Below are positions 36,752 to 45,579 of a DNA stretch of 64,000 nucleotides, piece by piece (position 1 is the first letter of the stretch; each line of letters starts with the position of its first letter). Source of the DNA: JABFRZ01 sp964631945 (GTDB taxonomy: Bacteria > Planctomycetota > UBA1135 > GCA-002686595); contig CAZWAY010000006.1 in assembly GCA_964631945.1 (NCBI GenBank), forward strand, positions 47,131 to 111,130, in the 5' to 3' direction. The position numbers were made by a program, and so were the translations under genes. The notes beneath the pieces were generated by a model, which was given only the letters and a program-made list of their open reading frames with translations, searched no databases and was not told the DNA's origin.

Positions 36752-37521
36752 GGGGGTCCTGGGCGGCGTGCCTGGGCGCGCTCGCGCTCGGCCGCGAAGC
36801 GCGCGGCCTGCGCGCGGATCGCTGGCCATTGGACGCGCCGGGCGCCGCCGGATCCAGCCGCGCTGCGCCGGAAGAGGCGCTCCACGCGCTCTTCCTCGGC
36901 GAGGTACACCAGCAGCCTGGCCCATTGCCCGAGGCGCACGCGACGCTCGACGTGCAGGCCGTGGCGCAATCCGTCCGCGTCGAGCAGCACCCAGGTGCTG
37001 CCCGTCCAGAGCAGGTTGCGCGGGTGCAGGTCGCCGTGCACGATGCGGTGGCGCTCCATGTCCGCGAGGAAGCGCGCGAGCTCTTCCTCGGCGCGCTCGT
37101 CCCGGCCCCACACCTCGGAGAGGAGCCGGCCGTCGAGGTGCTCGCGCACCAGCACGCTGGCGCCTCCGAGCCCGCTTCCGGCGGCCACCAGCGGGCGCGG
37201 CGAGCGCAACGGCTGGCACCAGAAGTGGCGCTCGGCCGAGCGTACCGCGCGCGCCGCGCGCACCCAGCCGAACAGGCTCGGCTGGGTGAAGAACTTGACC
37301 ACCAGGTCGCCCACGCGGAACACGTCGGGCGCCTTGAGCGCGCGCCCCTCGGGCACCGTGAGCGTCCCCAGCCAGCGCGCGAGCGCACCCTCGAGCTCGG
37401 GGGCGAGCGTCGCGTAGACCCGCCCGCGCAGCGCGCCGGCGCACAGCGGGCGGCCGCGGCCGAAGCTCCCGTCGAGCGGGAACACCAGCGTGGCCAGGGC
37501 CTGCGGGTCGGCGCGACTCAC
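36748..37521 (-). CDS. WaaP-like lipopolysaccharide/sugar kinase
   Basis: 257 aa, protein-kinase-like fold. The catalytic loop is HRIVHGDLHPRNLLW and the metal-binding Asp is in WVLLDADGLRHG, which together match the Kdo/WaaP family. The nucleotide-binding Lys is likely in DLVVKFFTQPSLFG, and VLVREHLDG forms the hinge. Such kinases phosphorylate heptose or Kdo of LPS core in the cytoplasm. The GTG start at 37521 is in a GTGA overlap with the next upstream gene. Its position among methyltransferases and glycosyltransferases supports an envelope-glycan substrate. Confidence 0.78.
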   Translation of the reverse strand: MSRADPQALATLVFPLDGSFGRGRPLCAGALRGRVYATLAPELEGALARWLGTLTVPEGRALKAPDVFRVGDLVVKFFTQPSLFGWVRAARAVRSAERHFWCQPLRSPRPLVAAGSGLGGASVLVREHLDGRLLSEVWGRDERAEEELARFLADMERHRIVHGDLHPRNLLWTGSTWVLLDADGLRHGLHVERRVRLGQWARLLVYLAEEERVERLFRRSAAGSGGARRVQWPAIRAQAARFAAERERAQARRPGPP

Positions 37522-38330
37522 GGAGGCGAGGGCTTGCGCGCGCACAGGATCACCGTCCGGGCGGTCAGGAGGCCCAGGCCGCCGAGTTCGTCCAGCAGGC
37601 TGCGGTTCTGGGCCAGGACCTCGGGCTGCTTGCGCGCCAGACGCGCGCGCTGGAAGGCGCCGCTGGCCAGCAGGAAGGGCGCCAGGAACGGCAGCCAGGC
37701 GAGGGCCGAGCGCTTGCGGCGATCGCCCGAGAGCGTGGGCTGCTCGAGCCCGGCGCGCAGCGCCGCCAGCGCCAGGAAGTAGGGCGCGATCGGGTGGATG
37801 TGGCCCGACAGCAGGCGCTCGTCGGCGCCCGTCAGCGGCAGCGGGTCGAACAGCTCGGGGAAGCCCCACACCAGCGTGCGCACGCGCGAGGGCAGCGAGA
37901 GCACGTTGGGCGTGGTCACGATCACGCGCGCGCCCGGGCGCGCGATGCGCGCGAGCTCGCGCAGGAACGCGAACGGGTCCTCGACGTGCTCGATCACCTC
38001 GATCGAGACCACCGCGTCGCACGAGCCGTCGGCATAGGGCAGGCGCCCGTCCGGCGCGACCCGCGCGCAGGGCACGGGCGCGTACTGGAAGCTCTCCGGG
38101 TGGCGGTCGCAGGGCGCGAGGTGCGCGTGCGGCTCGAGCCCGCGCGCGCGCAGCTCCTCGCCCAGCACGGCGCAGAAATGCCCGCGACCCGCGCCCACGT
38201 CGGCCACGCGCGCGCGCGACCAGTCGAGCTCCGCCAGCAGCGTGCGCACGGCCTCGGTCGTGCGCGGGTTGGACAGGCCCTTGGTGGTGGGCGCGCGCCG
38301 CGGCGGGTCACCGGCGAGGGTCGTGCTCAT
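37518..38330 (-). CDS. Class I SAM-dependent methyltransferase
   Basis: 270 aa. Motif I VADVGAGRGHFCAVLG, post-I region and the CDAVVSIEVIEHVEDPFAFL segment place it in the Methyltransf_11/23 type. IVTTPNVLSLPSRVRTLVWG is the strand typical of capsule/LPS-associated members. The C-terminal half contains a hydrophobic patch (ALAWLPFLAPFLLASG) that might contact the membrane. ATG at 38328-38330, overlapping the stop of the methyltransferase upstream. Confidence 0.83.
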   Translation of the reverse strand: MSTTLAGDPPRRAPTTKGLSNPRTTEAVRTLLAELDWSRARVADVGAGRGHFCAVLGEELRARGLEPHAHLAPCDRHPESFQYAPVPCARVAPDGRLPYADGSCDAVVSIEVIEHVEDPFAFLRELARIARPGARVIVTTPNVLSLPSRVRTLVWGFPELFDPLPLTGADERLLSGHIHPIAPYFLALAALRAGLEQPTLSGDRRKRSALAWLPFLAPFLLASGAFQRARLARKQPEVLAQNRSLLDELGGLGLLTARTVILCARKPSPP

Positions 38331-39247
38331 GGGCCGCGCTCGAAGTGCATCACCAGACGGTGCCCGGCGCCGGCGGCGGTCGCCAGGCTCGAGATCGGCC
38401 CCTGGGCGAGCTTCACCAACGGCTTGTACCACCGCCCGCGCAGCTCCTCGGCCTCGCGGAAGGCGAAGCCCGTCGCCCGGCAGGTGACGCGCGCGAAGCC
38501 GGCCGCACGCGCCAGGGCCGCGGCCGCGGGCGGCGAGTAGAAGCGGATGTGCAGGTGGCCGCCGAAGCGGTAGTAGGGCCAGCGCGCGCCGCGCAGGCGC
38601 GCGGCCCAGCTGGCGGCGTTGCCCGTGCCCAGCGCCGCCACGCCGCCCGGGCGCAGCACGCGCGCCACCGCGCAGAGCAGCGCGACCGGCTCGACCACGT
38701 GCTCGATGACCTCGCGCATCACGACCACGTCCAGGCTCGCGGGCGCGAGCTGGGCTTCCTCGAGCGTACCGAGGAACACCTCCAGGCCGCGCTCGCGCGC
38801 GCGCTCCGCCACCGGCGCCAGGATCTCGACCCCGCGCACCTGCCAGCCGTGCTCGCGCGCGCGCTCCAGGAACTGCCCCTGGCCGCAGCCGACCTCCAGC
38901 AGCGTCCCCAGCCGGCGCCGCGCCGCGAGGGGCGCCAGGAACTCGTCGAACTTCGCGAGCGTGCGGCGGCTGGCGCGCTCGACGCGATCGAAGACGTACG
39001 TTCCGTCGAGGTGCTGGGTGTCCTCGACGAACTCCGGGTAGATGTCGTGCACGAACACGAGCCGGCAGCTCCGGCAGCGCCAGAACCACTTCCCGGAGCG
39101 CTGGAACAGGCGCTCGAACGCGCCGGCCGCGCACACCACGCAGGCCCGCGGCTCGCTCCCGAGCGCGGCGATCGCGCCCGCCAGGTCGCGCGGCGCGATG
39201 CGCGCGGACAGCTCGGCCGCGGCCGTGGGTCCCGGTTGCAGCGCCAT
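38327..39247 (-). CDS. SAM-dependent methyltransferase with N-terminal zinc ribbon
   Basis: 306 aa. An N-terminal C-x2-C pair (CVVCAAG) and a second pair (WRCRSCRLVFV) form a likely zinc ribbon, as in sugar C-methyltransferase-like proteins. The SAM domain follows with LLEVGCGQGQFLERA and LDVVVMREVIEHVVEP. Proteins of this type act in glycan, NDP-sugar or secondary-metabolite pathways. First gene of the coupled four-gene block 38327-36083; a TACCCT hexamer 10 nt upstream of its ATG may be its -10 element. Confidence 0.8.
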   Translation of the reverse strand: MALQPGPTAAAELSARIAPRDLAGAIAALGSEPRACVVCAAGAFERLFQRSGKWFWRCRSCRLVFVHDIYPEFVEDTQHLDGTYVFDRVERASRRTLAKFDEFLAPLAARRRLGTLLEVGCGQGQFLERAREHGWQVRGVEILAPVAERARERGLEVFLGTLEEAQLAPASLDVVVMREVIEHVVEPVALLCAVARVLRPGGVAALGTGNAASWAARLRGARWPYYRFGGHLHIRFYSPPAAAALARAAGFARVTCRATGFAFREAEELRGRWYKPLVKLAQGPISSLATAAGAGHRLVMHFERGP

Positions 39248-39290
39248 GGGCGGCCCGAGGGTACCCGCCGGGCGTCCCGGCCGCTCGCCT

Positions 39291-40058
39291 CTAGTGTCCC
39301 TCGGCCGCGCGCGGCTTGTGCGCCAGCACGATCAGCTTCTTCCGGAACAGGAGCGCCGGCGCGAGGGCCAGCTCGGCCAGCTCGCGCTCCAGCCGTGCGT
39401 CGGGGCGCGGGCGGCCGGCGCGCTCGAGGCGCGAGCGCGCGCCGCGCGTGGCCACGACCGCCGCCAGGTGGAGCAGCGGCACGAGCGGTGCCAGGGCCAG
39501 GGAGGTGCCCGAGAGGTTCGTGCCGGCCAGCTCGCTCCACTCCAGCCCGGCGATGCGCAGCAGGTAGCGCAGCCGGAAGGCGTCGATCAGGAAGGCGTGT
39601 CCGTGGTAGAGGCGCCTGCCCGTGCGCTCGCGCAGGGTCGCGACCTCGTTCACGAAGCCCTGCCCCAGCACCTTGCCGCCCGTCAGGAGGTGCGTCGCGC
39701 GCGCCCCGAGGTGCAGCACGTTGGGCGTGGTCAGGAGCAGCCATCCCCCCGGTCGCAGGACGCGCGCGCACTCGCGCACGAAGCCGGCCTGGTGCTCGAA
39801 GTGCTCGATGCCCTCCATCGAGAGCACGACGTCGAAGCTCGCGTCCCGGAAGGGCAGCGGCGCGCAGGCGTCGGCGCACACCCCGCGCATGTGCGCGCGC
39901 GGGAAGAGGTCGAGCTCGACCACGTCGTAGCCGGCCGCGCGCGCGCCCGCGACCACCGGGCCACCGCCCGAGGGCACGTCCAGCAGGCGCCGGCCGAACT
40001 CGTGCTTGCGCTCCGCCAGCAGCGCGAGCACGCGCTCGTGTCCGTTGCTCGTGCTCAC
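39291..40058 (-). CDS. Class I SAM-dependent methyltransferase
   Basis: 255 aa. Motif I is RRLLDVPSGGGPVVAG; the Gly-rich loop reads PSGGG instead of GxGxG. The central segment is FDVVLSMEGIEHFEHQAGF and the next strand WLLLTTPNVLHLGARA. A C-terminal hydrophobic stretch (GTSLALAPLVPLLHLAAVVA) suggests membrane association. GTG start at 40056-40058 in a GTGA overlap with the glycosyltransferase gene upstream. Confidence 0.8.
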   Translation of the reverse strand: MSTSNGHERVLALLAERKHEFGRRLLDVPSGGGPVVAGARAAGYDVVELDLFPRAHMRGVCADACAPLPFRDASFDVVLSMEGIEHFEHQAGFVRECARVLRPGGWLLLTTPNVLHLGARATHLLTGGKVLGQGFVNEVATLRERTGRRLYHGHAFLIDAFRLRYLLRIAGLEWSELAGTNLSGTSLALAPLVPLLHLAAVVATRGARSRLERAGRPRPDARLERELAELALAPALLFRKKLIVLAHKPRAAEGH

Positions 40059-41230
40059 GGTCGGGCTCCGAGGCCGAGTTCGCGCCGCGGGCGCGCGGCC
40101 AGGCGCGTCAAGAGCTCCTCGGCCGCGGCGAACTTGGCCTCCTGGCCATGCTCCTCGGCGCGCGCGCGCGCGGCCCGGGCCCCGGCGGCGCGGCGCTCGG
40201 GCGCACACCACCTCGCCAGCGCCTCGGCCAGCCCGACCGGACCCGCGCCGAGCTCGAGCGCCTCGCCCTGCAGGCCCGCGTCGAGCAGCTCGGCGCCGCC
40301 GTTGGCGGTGCTGGTCACGACCGGCAAGCCACTCGCCAGGGCCTCGAGGGTCGAGTTCGCGAAGGGGTCGTAGCGCGTCGGCAGCACGTACAGATCGGCC
40401 GCCGCGTAGAGCCCCTCGGGCGCCAGCGTGCCGCCCGCGAAGCGCACCCGCCCCGCCAGCCCGAGCTCGCGCGCGCGCGCCGCGTAGCGCGCGTGCGCGG
40501 AGTCGAAGCCGGCCACCAGGAGGCGCGCCGCGGGCCGCGCCGCGAGCAGCGCCGGGAAGGCCTCCAGCACCAGGTCGAGTCCCTTGCGCGCGTAGCCCGT
40601 GCCGAGGAACAGCACCACGCAGTCGTTCGCCTCGAAGCCGAGCTCGCGGCGCTTGGCCGCCCCCTCGAGCGCCCGCCGGCGCGGGTGGAAGCGCTCCAGG
40701 TCCACGCCGTTGTGGATCACGCTCAGGCGCTCGCGCGCCAGGCCGTAGCGCGCCTCCACGTCGCGCCGCACCATGTGCGAGTTGACGATCACGTGCAGCT
40801 CGGGACTCGCCAGCGCGCGCTCCTCGATGCGCACCGCCAGGTGGTGCTTCCAGGCGCCGCTCCCGAGCAGCCGGTCGCGCGTCGTCAGCGTGGCGCGGTG
40901 GGCCAGCTCGAGGTAGGTGCGCTGGCACCCGCCTCCCAGGCGCAGCGCGTCCTGGGACCAGGTGCGGCCCAGGCCCAGCACCAGGTCGTAGGGGCGCGCG
41001 GCCAGGTGACGCTCGACGGCGCGCGCGAAGCTCCAGGTGCGCCAGGCGCCGCCCAGGGCCAGGCCGCGCAGCAGCTCGAAGCGCACCGCCGGGTGCGGCG
41101 CGGCCGCGTGCGAGCGGCACACGATCGTCACTTCGTGCCCACGCGCGGCCAGGAACGCCGCCAGGCCGTCGAGGTACCGCTCGGTACCACCCGTGCGCGC
41201 GTGGCGCAGGTGCGTGAGGGCGAGGCGCAT
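40055..41230 (-). CDS. GT4-family glycosyltransferase
   Basis: 391 aa, GT-B fold. The N-terminus has HARTGGTERYLDGLAAFLAARGHEV, a donor-side glycine loop. The C-terminal donor domain shows VVLFLGTGYARKGLDLVLEAF, LLVAGFD and the E-x7-E motif region FANSTLEALASGLPVV. It resembles LPS core glucosyltransferases of the WaaG type. Its ATG at 41228-41230 faces the divergent GT4 gene at 41295 across 64 nt. Head of the minus-strand glycan operon. Confidence 0.85.
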   Translation of the reverse strand: MRLALTHLRHARTGGTERYLDGLAAFLAARGHEVTIVCRSHAAAPHPAVRFELLRGLALGGAWRTWSFARAVERHLAARPYDLVLGLGRTWSQDALRLGGGCQRTYLELAHRATLTTRDRLLGSGAWKHHLAVRIEERALASPELHVIVNSHMVRRDVEARYGLARERLSVIHNGVDLERFHPRRRALEGAAKRRELGFEANDCVVLFLGTGYARKGLDLVLEAFPALLAARPAARLLVAGFDSAHARYAARARELGLAGRVRFAGGTLAPEGLYAAADLYVLPTRYDPFANSTLEALASGLPVVTSTANGGAELLDAGLQGEALELGAGPVGLAEALARWCAPERRAAGARAARARAEEHGQEAKFAAAEELLTRLAARPRRELGLGARP

Positions 41231-41294
41231 CGCGGGTCCGGGTGAGCACTACCATGCCACGCCGGCGCGGGGTCATGCCACCGGGGACACGCGT

Positions 41295-42437
41295 ATGGCA
41301 TGCTCAGCGCTCCGCCGCATGTCCGCCGCCGGTGCGCTCTCCATCGCCCATGTCGACGCCGAGACCGGGTTCTCGGGCGGCGAGGTGCAGGTGTTCCTCT
41401 TGATGGAGGGGCTGGAGCGGCGCGGGCACCGCAACGTCCTGTTCGCGCCGCCGGGCTCGGACAGCGCGCGCGAGGCCGCGCGGCGCGGGATCGAGGCGCG
41501 CACCGTGCCGATGCGCGGCGCCCTGGACCTCCCGGCGGTGCTGCGCCTCAAGCGCGAGTTCGGCCAGGCCCGCGTGGAACTCGTGCACCTGCACACCGGG
41601 CGCGCCACCTGGCTGGGCGGACTGGCGGCCCACTGGGCCGGCCTGGCGGCGATCACCACGCGCCGCCAGGACCGCGCGCTGGCGCCCTCGGCGCGCACGC
41701 GCCTGGTGTACGGACGGCTGGTGCGCCGCGTGGTGGCGATCTCGCCGGCCGTGGCCCGGCGCCTGGAGCAAGGCGGGGTCGAGCGCGCGCGCCTGTTCAC
41801 GATCCCGAGTTCGGTCGATCCCGCCAGCCTGCGCTCGCGCAAGGCACGCGCGGAGGTGCGCGCGGAGCTCGCGCTGGAGGCGGACGCCTTCGTGGTGCTG
41901 ACCCTGGCGGCGCTGGTGGCGCGCAAGGGCGTGGACGTGTTGCTGGAGGCCTGTGCGCAGCTCGGCGCGGGGTGCACGCTGCTGGTGGCCGGCGACGGAC
42001 CGGAGCGCGCGCGGCTCGAGGCGCGCGCGCGCGCGCTCGGCCTGGCCGGCCGCGTGCACTTCCTCGGCGCCCGCGCGGACAAGGCCGAGCTGCTGGAGGC
42101 CTGCGACGTCTTCGCGCTGGCCTCGCGCGCCGAGGGCCTGGGCGTGGCCGCGCTCGAGGCCATGGCCTGCGCGCGGCCGGTGGTGGCGAGTCGGGTGGGG
42201 GGCCTGGCCGAGGCCGTGCTCGACGGGGGCACCGGGCTCCTGGTCGCGGCGGGCGATGCGGCCGCGCTGGCCCAGGCCCTGGGCCGGCTGCGGCAGGACC
42301 CCGCGCTGCGCGCCCGGCTCGGCGCGGCCGGACCGCGGCGCCTGCAGGAGGGCTTCGCGGCCGAGCAGATGGTCGCGGCCTACGAGGCGCTGTACCGCGA
42401 GGTGCTGGCCGAGGCGCGCGCGGAGGCCGTGGCATGA
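41295..42437 (+). CDS. GT4-family glycosyltransferase
   Basis: 380 aa. Visible motifs are IAHVDAETGFSGGEVQVFLLMEGLERRGH (split), VVLTLAALVARKGVDVLLEA, LLVAGDGPERARLEA and ALASRAEGLGVAALEAMACARPVVASRVGG, the standard retaining GT4 donor site. The ATG at 41295 is preferred over the one at 41319 because GGGGA lies 7 nt upstream. It ends in an ATGA overlap with the GT2 gene. The order GT4-GT2-(GH113 fusion) suggests a short glycan assembly unit divergent from the methyltransferase operon. Confidence 0.87.
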   Translation: MACSALRRMSAAGALSIAHVDAETGFSGGEVQVFLLMEGLERRGHRNVLFAPPGSDSAREAARRGIEARTVPMRGALDLPAVLRLKREFGQARVELVHLHTGRATWLGGLAAHWAGLAAITTRRQDRALAPSARTRLVYGRLVRRVVAISPAVARRLEQGGVERARLFTIPSSVDPASLRSRKARAEVRAELALEADAFVVLTLAALVARKGVDVLLEACAQLGAGCTLLVAGDGPERARLEARARALGLAGRVHFLGARADKAELLEACDVFALASRAEGLGVAALEAMACARPVVASRVGGLAEAVLDGGTGLLVAAGDAAALAQALGRLRQDPALRARLGAAGPRRLQEGFAAEQMVAAYEALYREVLAEARAEAVA

Positions 42438-43207
42438 CGGCCACGCCGCTCTCCTGCTGCATCATCGCCATGGACGAGGAGGATCGCATCGGCGAGTGTC
42501 TGGCCTCGGTGGCCTTCTGCGACGAGATCCTGGTGGTGGATTCGCACTCGCGCGACCGCACGCGCGAGCTCGCGCGGGCGGCCGGGGCGCGCGTGATCGA
42601 GCGCGACTGGCCCGGCCACGTGGCCCAGAAGGAGTTCGCCATCCGCCAGGCGGCGCACGACTGGGTGCTGTGCGTGGATGCGGACGAGCGCGTCTCGCCC
42701 GAGCTGCGGGCCGAGATCGAGGCGCTGCGCGCGCGCGCCTTCGCGGGCCCCGCTGGCTGGCGCTGCCCGCGCCTGGTGAACTACCTCGGGACCTGGGTGC
42801 GGCACGGCACCTGGTATCCCGACCTGCAGCTGCGCCTGTTCGACCGCCGGCGCGCGCACTGGGGCGGGCACGATCCGCACGATCGCGTCGAGCTCGAGCC
42901 GGGGGCCAGGGCCGGGCGCCTGGCCGGCGACCTGTTCCACCATCCCTATCGCAGCTTCGCCGATCACCTGCACACCATCGAGCAGTACACGACCCTCATG
43001 GCGCGCGGCATGGCGGCGCGCGGACGGCGGGCCGGGATCGGCGACCTGGTCGTGCGGCCGTGGGTGCGCTTCGCGCGCTTCTACTTCCTGAAGCGCGGCT
43101 TCCTGCTCGGCTGGAAGGGGCTCGTGCTGGCCTTCCTGGCGGCGCACTACGTGCGCCTGAAGTACATGAAGCTCCTGTTGCTTTCGCGTGGGGAGCGCCT
43201 CGAATGA
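42434..43207 (+). CDS. GT2-family glycosyltransferase, LPS-core (KdtX/WaaE) type
   Basis: 257 aa, GT-A fold. Motifs include LSCCIIAMDEEDRIGECLAS, VDSHSRDRTRELARAAGARVIERDWPGHVAQKEFAI (split) and DWVLCVDADERVSPEL with the DxD-like metal site. These match the KdtX/WaaE family that adds beta-glucose to LPS inner-core heptose. The C-terminal region contains a membrane-proximal RFYFLKRGFLLGWKGLVLAFL. Coupled on both sides by ATGA overlaps. Confidence 0.86.
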   Translation: MTATPLSCCIIAMDEEDRIGECLASVAFCDEILVVDSHSRDRTRELARAAGARVIERDWPGHVAQKEFAIRQAAHDWVLCVDADERVSPELRAEIEALRARAFAGPAGWRCPRLVNYLGTWVRHGTWYPDLQLRLFDRRRAHWGGHDPHDRVELEPGARAGRLAGDLFHHPYRSFADHLHTIEQYTTLMARGMAARGRRAGIGDLVVRPWVRFARFYFLKRGFLLGWKGLVLAFLAAHYVRLKYMKLLLLSRGERLE

Positions 43208-45579
43208 GGGCCCGCCCGCGTGTGTCCCTGGGACTGGCGTTGTTGCTCGGCGTGCCCATGGGGCGGCCGTTCGCGGCCCAGGGCGAGGGCTGGAACGGCG
43301 ACAGCTTCGCGCTCTTCGAGGGCCTCCAGCGCAGCCGCCGGATCCACTTCCAGGTGCCGAGCGGCCCCTGCGAGCGGGCCGCCGAGCGCCTGGCCGAGGT
43401 CCTGCGCGCGGCGGGCGAGTTCGAGGTCTCGCTCGAGCCCGACCGGCCCGATCCGCTGGCCGTGCGCGTGCTGGTGGGGGCGCCGCTCGATCCGGGCTTC
43501 GAGCCGCTGGCGCTCGCCTGCGGGATCGAGACCTTCGAGGGCGGCTTCCAGGCCTTCGGGCACGACTTCACCGCGCCCGGGGACGCGGCCCTGGCGGTGT
43601 TCGAGGATCCGCAGTGCGCCGGGCGGCCGCTGTACCTCGTGCTCGGGAACGACAAGGAGCTGCTGGCGCGCTACCTGGACGGGATCCCGCGCCTGTCGCG
43701 CCCGTTCCTGCGGGTCTACGAAGACGGCGAGCTGGCGCTCGAGTGTCCGCTCGGGCCGGCCGGCCGCGCGCGCTCGACGCTCCTGCGCGACTACCGCGCC
43801 GAGCGCGAGCGGCTCTTCGCCAACGGGCCGAAGCTGGAGCTCGACAACCTCGTGGTGCACGCCGCACGCGAGCCGGACGCGGCGCGCTGGCGCGCCTACC
43901 GCATGAGTTTGGCGCTGACCCGGCGCCGCGTGCTGGCCTGGTTCGAGGCCGAAACGGCCCCGCCGGTCGAGCTCTTCCTGTACGACCATCCCGAGGACTT
44001 CGAGCGCTGCCTGGGCCGGAGCGAACTCGCGCTGGCCGATCGCCTGCACCCGCGCGTGCACGCGCTCTTGGTCCCGGGCATGCCGGACGACGGCGGCGCG
44101 GCCCTCGCGCGCGTGCTGGCGCGCGAGCTGGGGGGCGAGCCGGCCATGTCGTGGATCGAGGACGGGCTGGCGGTGGCCGCGGCCGAGCGCTGGTTCGGAC
44201 GGCCGCTGGACGGCTGGCTCGGGCAACTCGCGCGCGCCAAGCTGCTGCCCGCGCCGGGGGAGTTGCAGGACCCCGCCGCCTCCGGACGGTGGAGCGAGCA
44301 CGCGCTCCTGCCGGCCCGCGCGCTCCTGTTCCAGAGCGCGGCCAAGAACGCCGAGCAGGAGCCGGGCCGCGTGCGCGCGCTGTGGAAGGGCGCCGAGGTC
44401 GGCGACAAGCGCACCGAGGCCGCCTACCAGCGCAGCGCGCTGGAGCGGGCCGGCCAGCCGGCTCCGTCTGGGGCGTCGGCGGGTGCCGGGGCCCGGCGGG
44501 GGCGAGCCCGCGCCGGTGGGGGTGAAGCGGAGCGGGCGCGGCAGGCGCGCATGTCCGACGCCCCCTTCCGCCACGGCCTGGCCCTGGTCCCGGGCGCGTC
44601 GAGCTACTCGGGCCGCGCGCTGGACTCCACGCTGGGCGCGGCGCGCGCCCTCGGACCCGGGCTGGACGCGCTCTCGCTGACGGTCTTCGGCACGAGCGAG
44701 GATCCCCTGGCCCCGTTCTGCACGCTGACCCCGCGGGCGGTGCACGGCAGCGCCAGCGATCTCGCGCTGGCCTACGCCTGCGCCGCGGCGCGCACGCAGG
44801 AGCTGCGCGTGTTGCTCGCGCTGGAGGTGCTGGCGCAGCCGAGCGGCTCCTGGGCCGACAACATCTCCTGGACCGCGCCCGACGCCTCGGACGCGTTCTT
44901 CGCGCGCTACCGGCGGGTGGCGTTGCACTACGCGCTGCTCAGCGAGCTGTGCGGCGTCGAGGTCTTCTCGTTCGGCGCCAACCTGCGCGAGGCCTCGCGC
45001 ACGGATCCCCAGCACCCGGTGCGTGACCCGCAGCTGTTCGAGCGCCGTCGGGCCGGCTGGAAGGAGCTGATCGAGCGCCTGCACGCGGCCTACGACGGCG
45101 GACTGACCTACGCCACGCGTTTCCCGGCCGAGGGCCAGGAGAGCGGGTTCTTCGAGCAGCTCGACTACATCGGCGTGGCGCTGTACCCGCGTCTTGTGCA
45201 GGGCAACGGCGTGCCCGACGATCCGGACCTGCGGCGCGCGCTGCGCTTCGAGCTGCAACAGGCGCTCGACCTCGCCGTGCGCTGGAACAAGCCGCTGCTC
45301 CTGGTGCAGCTCGGCTTCCCGGCGCGGGCCGAGTCGTGGACGGCGTCCAGCGTGCCGCGCGGCGCGAGCGATCCCGGCGCCCAGCGGCGCTTCTACTCGG
45401 CCCTGGCGGACGTGCTCGAGGCGCAGAGTGGGCCCGGTGCCCGACTCGAGAACGCGGCCACGCTGCGCGGTTTCTATCTGTGGAACTGGCCGCTCGACGC
45501 GAGCGGAACGGGCGACACCGGCTACGCGTTGCGCGGGAGACCGGCCGAGTCCGCCCTGCGCCGGCTGTTCTCGCGATGA
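43204..45579 (+). CDS. Secreted fusion: degenerate metallopeptidase-like domain plus GH113-like barrel
   Basis: 791 aa with a signal peptide (VSLGLALLLGVPMGRPFAAQG). Residues about 190-410 look like a peptidase-MA/gluzincin domain: the helix ARVLARELGG stands where HExxH is expected, followed by MSWIEDGLAVAAAERW, the usual second-helix theme. The zinc His residues are missing, so it is probably inactive. A low-complexity Gly/Ala/Arg linker (about 418-450) leads to an internal Met at 44551 and then a GH113-like TIM barrel. That barrel shows SFGANLREASRT, GWKELIERLHAAYDGGLTYATRF and LDYIGVALYPRLV, the arrangement of beta-mannanase-type GH113 enzymes. No stop separates the parts. Coupled to GT2 (ATGA) and recG (ATGA). 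Confidence 0.75.
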   Translation: MRARPRVSLGLALLLGVPMGRPFAAQGEGWNGDSFALFEGLQRSRRIHFQVPSGPCERAAERLAEVLRAAGEFEVSLEPDRPDPLAVRVLVGAPLDPGFEPLALACGIETFEGGFQAFGHDFTAPGDAALAVFEDPQCAGRPLYLVLGNDKELLARYLDGIPRLSRPFLRVYEDGELALECPLGPAGRARSTLLRDYRAERERLFANGPKLELDNLVVHAAREPDAARWRAYRMSLALTRRRVLAWFEAETAPPVELFLYDHPEDFERCLGRSELALADRLHPRVHALLVPGMPDDGGAALARVLARELGGEPAMSWIEDGLAVAAAERWFGRPLDGWLGQLARAKLLPAPGELQDPAASGRWSEHALLPARALLFQSAAKNAEQEPGRVRALWKGAEVGDKRTEAAYQRSALERAGQPAPSGASAGAGARRGRARAGGGEAERARQARMSDAPFRHGLALVPGASSYSGRALDSTLGAARALGPGLDALSLTVFGTSEDPLAPFCTLTPRAVHGSASDLALAYACAAARTQELRVLLALEVLAQPSGSWADNISWTAPDASDAFFARYRRVALHYALLSELCGVEVFSFGANLREASRTDPQHPVRDPQLFERRRAGWKELIERLHAAYDGGLTYATRFPAEGQESGFFEQLDYIGVALYPRLVQGNGVPDDPDLRRALRFELQQALDLAVRWNKPLLLVQLGFPARAESWTASSVPRGASDPGAQRRFYSALADVLEAQSGPGARLENAATLRGFYLWNWPLDASGTGDTGYALRGRPAESALRRLFSR

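Noticed and set aside
44551..45579. Separate gene starting at the internal ATG (GH113-like half)
   Set aside because: The frame is continuous from 43204 without a stop and no ribosome binding site at proper distance was seen; kept as one fusion but flagged in the findings.
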